Assembly (NCBI GenBank): GCA_031280615.1
Contig: JAITGO010000023.1
Location: 62,001 to 126,000 of the forward strand
Direction: 5' to 3'
Source: Desulfobulbus sp.
GTDB lineage: Bacteria; Desulfobacterota; Desulfobulbia; Desulfobulbales; Desulfobulbaceae
Length of the DNA: 64,000 bases
Numbering within the stretch: the stretch's first letter is position 1; each line of letters opens with the position of its first letter. Of the stretch, positions 1 to 7,454 are shown one piece after another. Under the pieces are notes generated by a model. The model was not told the origin of the DNA, did not search any database, and was given only the letters and a program-made list of their open reading frames with translations. The position numbers and the translations under genes are program-made.

Positions 1-607
1 TCTCGTCGAATTCGGTCACGGGCATCAGCTCCACGGCCGTTATTCCCAGTTTTGTGAGATAGGGTATTTTTTCGACGATGCCCTTGAAGGTGCCGGGACA
101 ATCGACCCCGGAAGATGGGTGGCGGGTGAAGCCGCGGACATGCAGTTCGTAGATGATCGAATCCCGCAGGGGGATGTTGAGCGGTCGATCCCCTTCCCAG
201 TCGTAGACCTGTCTGGCCAACAGGCAGCAGGGCTCTGATCCGAGGCAGGTCCGGGTCCGGCCCCAATCCGGGGAATGGATTTCCTTGGCATAGGGATCCA
301 GCAGGATGCGTCGGGCGTCGTAGCGATGCCCGCTTTCCTGCCGGTCGTCAGGGCCGTCGATTCGATAGCCGTAGAGCAGGGGCAGGGGGATGTCGCTGAG
401 CAAAATATGCCAGATATCGCCGGTTTTGTTGGCCTGCGGATTCAAGGGGATCTCGATCCAGCCTTGTTGCCGGCTGGCCTCTGGGGCTATGACCAGAGTG
501 ACCGCGGAGGCATGGCGCGAGAAAAGGGCAAAATTGACCCCCTGGTGAGTGATGGTGGCGCCGAGCGGCAGCGGCGAGCCTGATTTTGTCCGGATGGTCT
601 TTTTCAT
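1..607 (-). CDS. glgX: Glycogen debranching enzyme (isoamylase/GlgX family), N-terminal part
   Basis: The reading frame runs off the left edge of the window, so only about 202 N-terminal residues are visible. It starts at an ATG read from position 607. Visible family features are an N-terminal early-set (CBM48-like) segment with VNFALFSRHA, then LYGYRIDGP and YDPYAKE-like patterns (LLDPYAKE), YDWEGD, and IIYELHVRGFTRHPSSGV leading into the GH13 barrel with the LGITAVELMPVTEF strand. These are typical of isoamylase-type debranching enzymes, which hydrolyse alpha-1,6 branches in glycogen. The catalytic residues lie outside the window. An AT-rich 98-bp gap separates it from the divergent gene at 706. 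TreX or another isoamylase-like enzyme is the main alternative. Confidence 0.88.
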   Translation of the reverse strand, partial: MKKTIRTKSGSPLPLGATITHQGVNFALFSRHASAVTLVIAPEASRQQGWIEIPLNPQANKTGDIWHILLSDIPLPLLYGYRIDGPDDRQESGHRYDARRILLDPYAKEIHSPDWGRTRTCLGSEPCCLLARQVYDWEGDRPLNIPLRDSIIYELHVRGFTRHPSSGVDCPGTFKGIVEKIPYLTKLGITAVELMPVTEFDE

Positions 608-705
608 GTTGAAGTGGGAATTGTTATCATTATATTGTCGATAAATTCTGCTTACTCTGTATCTAACGGGCTTGCAGATCATTTTCAACCTTAGTGGAGG
701 TCAGG

Positions 706-1644
706 ATGGGGCTCTTCAAAAAACTGGTGCAACCGGAAATAGCGGCGATCGATTGGGAAATGACCCCTGAGTACACCTTTGGCACGTTCGAGAGCTGGGG
801 TGGCCGGGAGCGGGTCCGGAGCAAGAACGAACGAATTTATTATTTCTTCATCGACGCCTGGGACGAAGAGCCGAAACTTTGCCTGATGGAACGCGGCATC
901 AAGCATGCCCGGGTGATCGCCGAAATCCTGGCGCCGCCGGAGATGGTCCGCCGGTGCGTCGACGAACAGGGCAAGGTGGCCCGCTTCGAGCGGACCCACC
1001 CCATCAACGAGGAGCTGAAACAATGGCTGCTCGCCAACGTGGTGGAAAGCGAGGACGATTCCAAGGTGATCCCCCTGGTCGAAACCAGCCGTGCCCCGGT
1101 GGCCGGCACCGACCTGCCGGGACGGGATGCGGCGCCGGCCGTGCCGGAGCGGATCGTCCTGCCGCACGAGCCCGTCGAAATGAGCGAGGAGAATGTGACC
1201 GCCTTGGTGCTCCGCTTCAATTTCGTCGAACAGGAGCGCAATCCCCAAGGGAGTTTCGTTAAGGTGCTGGTCGACAATGATGACGGCTTGACGGTCAGCG
1301 ACCGGGCCACCGGCCTGATGTGGCAGCGCGGCGGCACCGATATCATGAGCCACCGCTCGATGCGCCGGGAGATCGAACGGATCAACGGAGCCGGGTTTGC
1401 GGGATTTTCCGACTGGCGCCTGCCTTCGATGGCCGAGGCCCTTTCCCTGCTCGAACGCGAGCAGTCCGCGGCGGGCCAGTATCTGCACGGCTGTTTTTCC
1501 GGAGAGCAGCCCTTTGTCTTTGTCGATGCGACCAGGAAACCGGGTGGGCAGTGGTTTGTCGACTTCAAACAGGGGCGGGCGTTTTGGTCTTCAGGAACTA
1601 TTCCGGGCGGTTTCGGGCGGTTATGCCGCCGGGAAAAAGACTGA
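706..1644 (+). CDS. DUF1566 (Lcl C-terminal) domain protein of unknown role
   Basis: A 312-residue protein. The ATG at 706 is preferred over the in-frame GTG at 694 because a GGAGG lies 5 bases upstream of it (696-700). The first half (about residues 1-180) resembles nothing I recognise. It is acidic, with a short alanine/proline-rich stretch near residues 125-150. The second half carries the DUF1566 pattern: TVSDRATGLMWQRGG, then INGAGFAGFSDWRLPSMAEALSLL, then FWSSGTIPGG. That domain is common in surface or sensory proteins of Deltaproteobacteria. No signal peptide is visible, so a cytoplasmic location is likely. It stands alone, 92 bp upstream of a receiver-domain gene, and the two may be related in function. 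Confidence 0.7.
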   Translation: MGLFKKLVQPEIAAIDWEMTPEYTFGTFESWGGRERVRSKNERIYYFFIDAWDEEPKLCLMERGIKHARVIAEILAPPEMVRRCVDEQGKVARFERTHPINEELKQWLLANVVESEDDSKVIPLVETSRAPVAGTDLPGRDAAPAVPERIVLPHEPVEMSEENVTALVLRFNFVEQERNPQGSFVKVLVDNDDGLTVSDRATGLMWQRGGTDIMSHRSMRREIERINGAGFAGFSDWRLPSMAEALSLLEREQSAAGQYLHGCFSGEQPFVFVDATRKPGGQWFVDFKQGRAFWSSGTIPGGFGRLCRREKD

Positions 1645-1736
1645 TCCCGAGAAAAAGCTGTTGAATCGCGCGGGGACAACTTGTAGGATGCGCAGAATGC
1701 AATAAATACTATTTTGCAATAAGGAGTGGAAGGTTC

Positions 1737-2111
1737 TTGAAACGGATACTGGTGGTCGACGACGAAGCGCAAATCCGCACCATGCTGACCCAGATGCTGG
1801 AGCAGGAGGGCTATACCGTTCACACCGCTGAAAACGGTGAGGAAGGGCTGGCGCTGGTCGGTCGCCATGCTTTCGATCTGGTCATCACCGACATGATCAT
1901 GCCGATCAAGGATGGCCTGAAGTTCATCATGGAATTGGTACGCGATTATCCCGAGCTGAAAATACTGGCCATTTCCGGCGGCGGCGCCATCAAGGCGGAA
2001 CGCTATCTAACCATGGCCGGGTATCTCGGCGATATCGCCACCCTGGAAAAACCGTTCAAGCGGGACGCCTTTCTCGAACTGGTGCGTAAGCAGTTGGCCG
2101 CGGAACAATAG
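1737..2111 (+). CDS. Stand-alone response regulator receiver protein
   Basis: A 124-residue CheY-type receiver domain without an output domain. VVDDEAQ (acidic pair near residues 8-9), the phospho-acceptor Asp in DLVITDMIMP (about residue 52), the conserved Ser/Thr region LAISGGG and the Lys in LEKPFKRD are all visible. The start is a TTG with AAGGAG about 10 bases upstream (1721-1726), a rare start codon. No kinase is adjacent, so the partner is unknown. A bidirectional terminator follows at 2133. Confidence 0.88.
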   Translation: MKRILVVDDEAQIRTMLTQMLEQEGYTVHTAENGEEGLALVGRHAFDLVITDMIMPIKDGLKFIMELVRDYPELKILAISGGGAIKAERYLTMAGYLGDIATLEKPFKRDAFLELVRKQLAAEQ

Positions 2112-2132
2112 TTTTTTTATAACCTTGTTCAT

Positions 2133-2167
2133 AAAAAAAGGGTCTGCAGCAATGCAGACCCTTTTTT
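2133..2167. terminator. Bidirectional Rho-independent terminator
   Basis: A stem of AAAAAAAGGGTCTGC with its complement GCAGACCCTTTTTTT around a six-base loop. The A-run and T-run flank the stem, so it can work in both directions. It separates the convergent receiver gene (ends 2111) and carboxypeptidase gene (ends 2199). Confidence 0.9.
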
Positions 2168-2198
2168 TATGGAATTTTGTGAGATGCCGCCGACTCTG

Positions 2199-3440
2199 TC
2201 AGTTCGAGCCTCGGACGCCGCTGGAACCGAGCTGTGCCAGTTGCTCATCCTTTTGTTTCTTGAAACCGTATTCGACCAGCTTGCCCAGGTCCGCCCACAT
2301 CGTTTCACTGCCCATGAGCGCCACCACGATGGTCTGGCCGTTGCGGCTGAACTGCCCGACATAGGTCTGGCGTGCGGCAACGGTGTAGCCGGTTTTGCCG
2401 CCCAGCGCCCCGTCCACCTTCCACAAGGCCTTGTTATGGTTGCGCAAGACCTTGCCGTAGGAGGTGGTGACAGATTTTTCCCGCATCCGCCGGGCAAACT
2501 CTTCGTGCTGCATGGCAAAGCGGAAGATGTTGGCCAGGTCGCGGGAGGTCGATTGCTGGCCGAGGGCCGTCAGTCCCGAGGCAGTACGGCAGACGGTGTT
2601 GCGAGCACCCCACATCCGCGCTGAAATCGTCATCAGGTTGGCGAAACTCTCTTCGCTGCCGGCCACTTTTTCCGCCAGAGCGACGCTGGCGTCATTGGCG
2701 GAGGAAAGGAGAACCGCGTTGATCAGGTCATCGGCCTGGTAGCGCTTGCTGGTTTCGAGAAACACCTTGGAACTGGGCATGCTGGCCGCGTGGTTGCTGA
2801 CTTCGACCACGTCGTTGTCCTTCAAGGATTTGATCGCGATCATGGCGGTCACGATCTTGATGGTCGATGCGGGCTGGCGCGGGTTGTCGGGGTACTTGGT
2901 AAAAAGCTCGCCGCCGGTTTTGGCGTCCAGAATAATGGCGCTTCTCGCGCTGATCTGTTTTTCGAATCCTTGAGGTGCCCCGGCCGGCTCGGCACTGGCC
3001 GTAACCGGAGCGGGACGCACCGTGCTCCGTGCCGTGGCGGTATTGTTCTTCTTGGCTTTCTTGACTTGCTGGGTCGGCACGGCTTTGGGTGCCGGTGCGG
3101 GTTGCCGGGCGGCAACCCGCGGCTGTTTTTTGGCAACGGCCGGCTTGGCGGTACCGCTTACCTGGGTGCTCCGCTTGGTCTGGGCCGATGCAGGAGCCAC
3201 TGGGCTTGCCTTGGTCTTTTTCGGGACGGCAACGGATGTTTTCACCGGGGACTTGGCCGGTGCGGCAGCTTGCGCGGCCGGCTTGGCCGGTGCCTTGGCA
3301 ATGCTCGGAGATGGCCCTTGTTTCTTTGTTTTGGTCGCGGTGGCGGTCGGTTGTGCACCGTGGACAGAGCTTACGGGCTGGAGAAGCAAAACGATGCTCA
3401 CCGCCATCAACGTTAGGGTAAAAGACAGGAATCGAGGCAT
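2199..3440 (-). CDS. D-alanyl-D-alanine carboxypeptidase, peptidase S11 family, with long basic linker
   Basis: A 413-residue penicillin-binding protein that trims the terminal D-Ala from peptidoglycan stem peptides in the periplasm. The three active-site motifs are STIK (192-195), SAN (247-249) and KTG (349-351). A hydrophobic N-terminal segment (about 6-28) ending SSVHGA is a signal peptide or anchor. Residues about 30-155 form a low-complexity Lys/Ala/Pro-rich linker before the catalytic domain, which is unusual and could bind anionic envelope polymers or span the periplasm. There is no C-terminal PBP5 amphipathic anchor. It is divergent from the acyl-CoA synthetase. Confidence 0.9.
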   Translation of the reverse strand: MPRFLSFTLTLMAVSIVLLLQPVSSVHGAQPTATATKTKKQGPSPSIAKAPAKPAAQAAAPAKSPVKTSVAVPKKTKASPVAPASAQTKRSTQVSGTAKPAVAKKQPRVAARQPAPAPKAVPTQQVKKAKKNNTATARSTVRPAPVTASAEPAGAPQGFEKQISARSAIILDAKTGGELFTKYPDNPRQPASTIKIVTAMIAIKSLKDNDVVEVSNHAASMPSSKVFLETSKRYQADDLINAVLLSSANDASVALAEKVAGSEESFANLMTISARMWGARNTVCRTASGLTALGQQSTSRDLANIFRFAMQHEEFARRMREKSVTTSYGKVLRNHNKALWKVDGALGGKTGYTVAARQTYVGQFSRNGQTIVVALMGSETMWADLGKLVEYGFKKQKDEQLAQLGSSGVRGSN

Positions 3441-3607
3441 ACGGATCGCGGATGGTTAAAGGCAACTCTATAAATTTGAGCAAGTTACCCGCTCTCTTTC
3501 CGCGCTGTCAAGCGAATTGCCCGTTTTCTTTGAAAATCACCACCCGGTATGGTAAACAGGCCAGCTATGACGGTATGCGGAATCAAGGATTTGAGTTGGA
3601 GAAAAGT

Positions 3608-5389
3608 ATGCAAACATCGCTAGATGAAGCCGAATTGAACCAAGATGGACACCAGGAGGCCGTCGATGCACAGCCGGAGGCCGCCCGTCTGCCGGTCATC
3701 CAGGAAAACGCGGCGACCCTGAACGATTTGGTCGATATCAGCTGCCGCAAGTACCGGCAATTGCCCGCTGTCGGCATGGCGCTGGACGAACCGCTTTCCT
3801 ACAAGACCATGCACGAGCGGATTCTCGCCATCGCCGCCCTGTTGCGTCGTTTCGGTGTCAAGCAGGGCGACCGAGTCGCGCTGCTCGCGGAGAATTCCCA
3901 TCACTGGGGCATCGTCTACCTGGCGGTGGTCCGGCTGGGCGCGGTCACCGTCCCCATTTTTCCCGATCTTCCGGAGGCCGATGTCCATCATATCTTGGGG
4001 GAAATGCACTGCGACGTGATCTTTCTCACCCAGCGGCAGATCGAAAAGATCTACGACCTCAAGCAGCAGCTACGCCATGTCGTTACCTTCGACGATTACC
4101 GCGACAACACCGGCCTGATCAGCCTGCAAACCTTCAGCGACTTCGTGGCCGAGGCGCTTGCCGATTTCGGCGGCGAGGCCCGCGACGAAACCTTGGATTT
4201 TCCGAAGATTTCGCCGGATGACCTTGCCTCCATCCTGTACACTTCCGGCACCTCGGGCTTTTCGAAAGCCGTGATGCTCAGCCATCGCAACCTGTGCGCC
4301 AACGCCCATTCGGCCGGCAATGTCATGCAGATCGTTCCCGGCTGGGTGTTTCTCTCGGTGCTGCCGATCTCCCACACCTACGAATTCACGGTCGGGTTTC
4401 TCCTGCCGCTGTTGAAAGGGTGCCGGGTCGTTTATGCCGGCAAGACGCCGACCCCTGCCATCCTGCAGAAGATCTGCGAAAAGGAACAACCCCACGCCAT
4501 GATGGTTGTGCCGTTGATCATCGAGAAAATCTTCAAGAAACGGGTAATCCCGGCGGTGGAAAAAAGCAGGATGCTCAGCTTCTTTTGTCGGTTCGGCCCG
4601 AGCAGGAAGATGATCTACCGCAAGATCGGCGCCAAACTGTACGCCTTTTTCGGCGGACGCCTGGAGGTGATGGGGATCGGCGGCGCGGCGCTCAACCCGG
4701 AGGTCGAGGCCTTCCTCCGGGATGCCAATTTTCCCTACATCATCGGCTACGGCCTGACCGAGGCGGCGCCGCTGCTCGCCGGCGGGCCGCACGGCGACAC
4801 GACCATCCAGCTCGGGTCTTCCGGTAAACCGGTGCCCAACGTGGAGATTTGCATCGAGGATCCCCATCCCGAAACCGGGGTCGGCGAGATCCTGGCCCGG
4901 GGCGAGAACGTCATGCAGGGTTATCACAACGACCAAGAGGCGACCAGGGAAACGCTGACCGAGGACGGCTGGCTCAAAACCGGCGATCTCGGTCTGCTCG
5001 ACGCCGCCGGCAACCTGCATATCAAGGGGCGGTCCAAATCGGTCATTGTTTTGTCGAACGGCGAAAACGTGTATCCCGAGGCGATCGAGCACAAGCTGAA
5101 CGCCCATCCCTTTGTGGTCGAGTCGCTGGTCATCGAGAACCGCGGCTTGCTCGAGGCCTGGATTTACCCTGACTATGAATTCATCGACGGGAAAACGGCC
5201 GGCCAGAGCCGGACCCAGCGGCACCGCTTCATCGCCGACCTGTTCGAGGAGATGCGTGTTGCCGTCAACGAGCAGCTCTCGAATTCTTCCCGCATTTCCC
5301 GGATTCTCGAACGGCGCGAGCCCTTCGTCAAGACCGCCACCCACAAGATCAAGCGATATCTCTATTCTGCCGACAGCATGCAGGCGTAA
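3608..5389 (+). CDS. AMP-dependent acyl-CoA synthetase (long-chain fatty acid-CoA ligase)
   Basis: About 593 residues from the ATG at 3608, which has GGAGA 5 bases upstream. An in-frame ATG at 3452 would add 52 unlikely residues. It is an ANL-superfamily enzyme that activates a carboxylic acid to its acyl-CoA through an acyl-adenylate. Visible motifs are the phosphate-binding loop LYTSGTSGFSKAVMLSHRN, the adenine motif GYGLTEAAP, WLKTGDLG, GRSKSVIVLSNGENVYPEAIE and the C-terminal Lys region TATHKIKRYLY. A FadL-like porin gene begins 39 bp downstream, which suggests the substrate is an imported long-chain fatty acid. The exact chain length cannot be read from sequence. Confidence 0.9.
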   Translation: MQTSLDEAELNQDGHQEAVDAQPEAARLPVIQENAATLNDLVDISCRKYRQLPAVGMALDEPLSYKTMHERILAIAALLRRFGVKQGDRVALLAENSHHWGIVYLAVVRLGAVTVPIFPDLPEADVHHILGEMHCDVIFLTQRQIEKIYDLKQQLRHVVTFDDYRDNTGLISLQTFSDFVAEALADFGGEARDETLDFPKISPDDLASILYTSGTSGFSKAVMLSHRNLCANAHSAGNVMQIVPGWVFLSVLPISHTYEFTVGFLLPLLKGCRVVYAGKTPTPAILQKICEKEQPHAMMVVPLIIEKIFKKRVIPAVEKSRMLSFFCRFGPSRKMIYRKIGAKLYAFFGGRLEVMGIGGAALNPEVEAFLRDANFPYIIGYGLTEAAPLLAGGPHGDTTIQLGSSGKPVPNVEICIEDPHPETGVGEILARGENVMQGYHNDQEATRETLTEDGWLKTGDLGLLDAAGNLHIKGRSKSVIVLSNGENVYPEAIEHKLNAHPFVVESLVIENRGLLEAWIYPDYEFIDGKTAGQSRTQRHRFIADLFEEMRVAVNEQLSNSSRISRILERREPFVKTATHKIKRYLYSADSMQA

Positions 5390-5428
5390 ACCAAGCAACA
5401 CCTTCAACCAACAACAAGGGGGAAATGA

Positions 5429-6643
5429 ATGAGGAAAACATGTGGAATCGCGGGATTGATCCTGCTGGCGGCGGACGGATCGGCGCTGGCCTCGGGCTAT
5501 CGCATCCCGGAACAGTCGGTGAACTCGGTGGCCCGTGCCGGCAGTTATGTGGCCTACACTCCGGGCGCCGACGCTTCTTACTATAATCCCGCCAACATGT
5601 CCTGGCTGGAAAACCGCACTCAACTGGAGGCGGACGCCACCTGGATTCACTTGAGTTCGATCGACTATGAGGATCGGAACCCGGCCCGAAGCGGCGATGC
5701 TGAGGCCGAGGATTTTTTCATGCCCACCTTCTTTGCGGTTTCTCCGGAATACAACAAGTTCCGCTTCGGTTTCTCGGTGACCGCGCCGGGCGGCCTGTCG
5801 AAGCAATGGCAGGAACCGTATCCCCGGATCTATGCCGAAGAATTCTCGCTCAAGATTTTCGAGTTCAACCCCACGGTTTCCTATAAATTTGGCGACCGAT
5901 TTTCAGTCGCTGCCGGCATTCGGGGCGTGTATACGGATGGCAAGGTGAAAGGCAACGCCAACGACCTGCTGACGAGAGATCTCAAGGGCGATTCCTGGGA
6001 TGCGGGATACAATCTGGCGGCCACGCTCCGGCCCGTGGACAACATGAACCTCAGCGTCACCTACCGTTCCAAGGTGGATCTGAGCGTCGAGGGCGATGCA
6101 ACCCTGCGTTATGTGCCGATGTCGATGGCCTACAGCGGTGCCGCCAGCGTGGAGATTCCCCTGCCCGCCGTGCTGGCGGTGGCCGCTTCGTATACCTTCT
6201 TCGACCAGTTGACGGTGGAGTTGGCTTACGATCGGACCTACTGGTCCGATTATGAATATCTGGATTTCAACTACAGCTCGGTGTTCAGGGCCCCGAACCC
6301 GTTCTACGCCTTTGACAGTCCGATTGCCAAAAAGTGGCAGGATACCGATTCCTGGCGGTTGAGCGTCACCTATGACCTGAAGAACAACTGGATCCTCATG
6401 GCCGGGTTCGCCATCGACGAGAATCCCGTGCCGAGCAACACCCTGGGCTTTGAGCTGCCCGATTCGGACGCCCGCCTGTATTCCGTGGGCGCCCGATACA
6501 AGATCAACGACAACATGGAGATCGGTGCGGCCTATCTGTATGACGACAAGGAAAGCCGCCGGATCAGCAACGCGACGGTCAACGGCGAGTTCACCGATGC
6601 CGCCGCCCACCTCCTGACCTTCGGGTTTACCTACAAGCTGTAA
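5429..6643 (+). CDS. FadL/OmpP1/TodX-type outer-membrane hydrophobic substrate channel
   Basis: A 404-residue beta-barrel protein. An N-terminal signal peptide ends near ALAS. The mature N-terminus GYRIPEQSVNSVARAG followed by DASYYNPANMSWL is the hallmark of the family, whose N-terminal hatch plugs the barrel. The remainder alternates aromatic beta strands and ends in FGFTYKL, a typical terminal strand. GGGGGAAATG provides the ribosome site. FadL proteins admit long-chain fatty acids or aromatic hydrocarbons. The adjacent acyl-CoA synthetase suggests coupled uptake and activation. A terminator follows at 6685. Confidence 0.9.
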   Translation: MRKTCGIAGLILLAADGSALASGYRIPEQSVNSVARAGSYVAYTPGADASYYNPANMSWLENRTQLEADATWIHLSSIDYEDRNPARSGDAEAEDFFMPTFFAVSPEYNKFRFGFSVTAPGGLSKQWQEPYPRIYAEEFSLKIFEFNPTVSYKFGDRFSVAAGIRGVYTDGKVKGNANDLLTRDLKGDSWDAGYNLAATLRPVDNMNLSVTYRSKVDLSVEGDATLRYVPMSMAYSGAASVEIPLPAVLAVAASYTFFDQLTVELAYDRTYWSDYEYLDFNYSSVFRAPNPFYAFDSPIAKKWQDTDSWRLSVTYDLKNNWILMAGFAIDENPVPSNTLGFELPDSDARLYSVGARYKINDNMEIGAAYLYDDKESRRISNATVNGEFTDAAAHLLTFGFTYKL

Positions 6644-6684
6644 ACATTGCCCGCCACACCCGCGCGGTCCAAAAGCGCGACTCC

Positions 6685-6715
6685 AAAGGCCCGGAAACAT
6701 TCCGGGCCTTTTTTT
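6685..6715 (+). terminator. Rho-independent terminator after the FadL-type gene
   Basis: AAAGGCCCGGA pairs with TCCGGGCCTTT around a short loop and is followed by seven T residues. Its T-run touches the stop codon of the convergent M50 gene. Confidence 0.88.
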
Positions 6716-7343
6716 ATCCCAGCAGCAAGGTGTTGGAAAAACGGATGATGGGCATGATCACCCACCCGATCACCCCGGTATAGAACAGGGCCAGGAGGAT
6801 GATGAAACCGAACGGTTCCAGCTTGGCGTAGCCGCGGGCCGCGTCCGGTGGGAGGAGGCCCATCAGTACCTTCGAGCCGTCGAGCGGCGGAATGGGGATG
6901 CAGTTGAACACCGCCAGCATGATGTTGATCCAGACACTGGCCGCCAGCATGGCCACCAGCGGCTGGAGAATAAAAAAGGGAACCACGAACCGCAGGGCCA
7001 CGAACAGGTGGGCCAGTGCCGCGCTGCCCACGGCCAGGACCACGTTGGCCGCCGGTCCGGCCAGGGCGACCAGCAGCATGTCGCGCTGCGGCTGCCTGAA
7101 ATAGCGGGGATTCACCGGCACCGGCTTGGCCCAGCCGATCTTCATGATGATGAAGGCCAGCACCCCGAGGGGGTCGAGGTGCTTGAGCGGATTCAAGGTC
7201 AGGCGGCCGAGATTTTTTGCGGTCGGATCGCCCAGGCGCCAGGCCACATAGCCGTGGGCCAATTCGTGCACGGTCAGGGCGAACAGCAGCGGCGGCACTT
7301 GGATGATCAATTGCCGCATGAGGGCGTTGAAATCGAAATCCAT
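6714..7343 (-). CDS. Site-2 protease-like membrane metalloprotease (M50B, rhomboid-independent S2P group)
   Basis: About 209 residues. The zinc motif HELAH sits inside the first long hydrophobic helix (LLFALTVHELAHGYVAW). The third ligand motif is NCIPIPPLDGSK. Five to six hydrophobic segments span the protein, including VVALAGPAANVVLAVGSAALAHLFVAL-like helices. This short form lacks the PDZ domain of RseP. The natural substrate is unknown. AGGAG lies upstream. An alternative TTG start lies six bases earlier at 7349. Confidence 0.88.
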   Translation of the reverse strand: MDFDFNALMRQLIIQVPPLLFALTVHELAHGYVAWRLGDPTAKNLGRLTLNPLKHLDPLGVLAFIIMKIGWAKPVPVNPRYFRQPQRDMLLVALAGPAANVVLAVGSAALAHLFVALRFVVPFFILQPLVAMLAASVWINIMLAVFNCIPIPPLDGSKVLMGLLPPDAARGYAKLEPFGFIILLALFYTGVIGWVIMPIIRFSNTLLLG

Positions 7344-7454
7344 GTACAAAAAACTCCTGAATGAGGTTGGTGTCCGGATGCGGTACCGGAGCCGAGAGTG
7401 GGTGAAAAAGTAAGGCCAAACCGGGGAAAAGCGAGGAAAAAAGCGCGACGGCGG

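Noticed and set aside
4070..5806. Minus-strand open frame opposite the acyl-CoA synthetase
   Set aside because: It overlaps two verified genes and has no domain or start signal.
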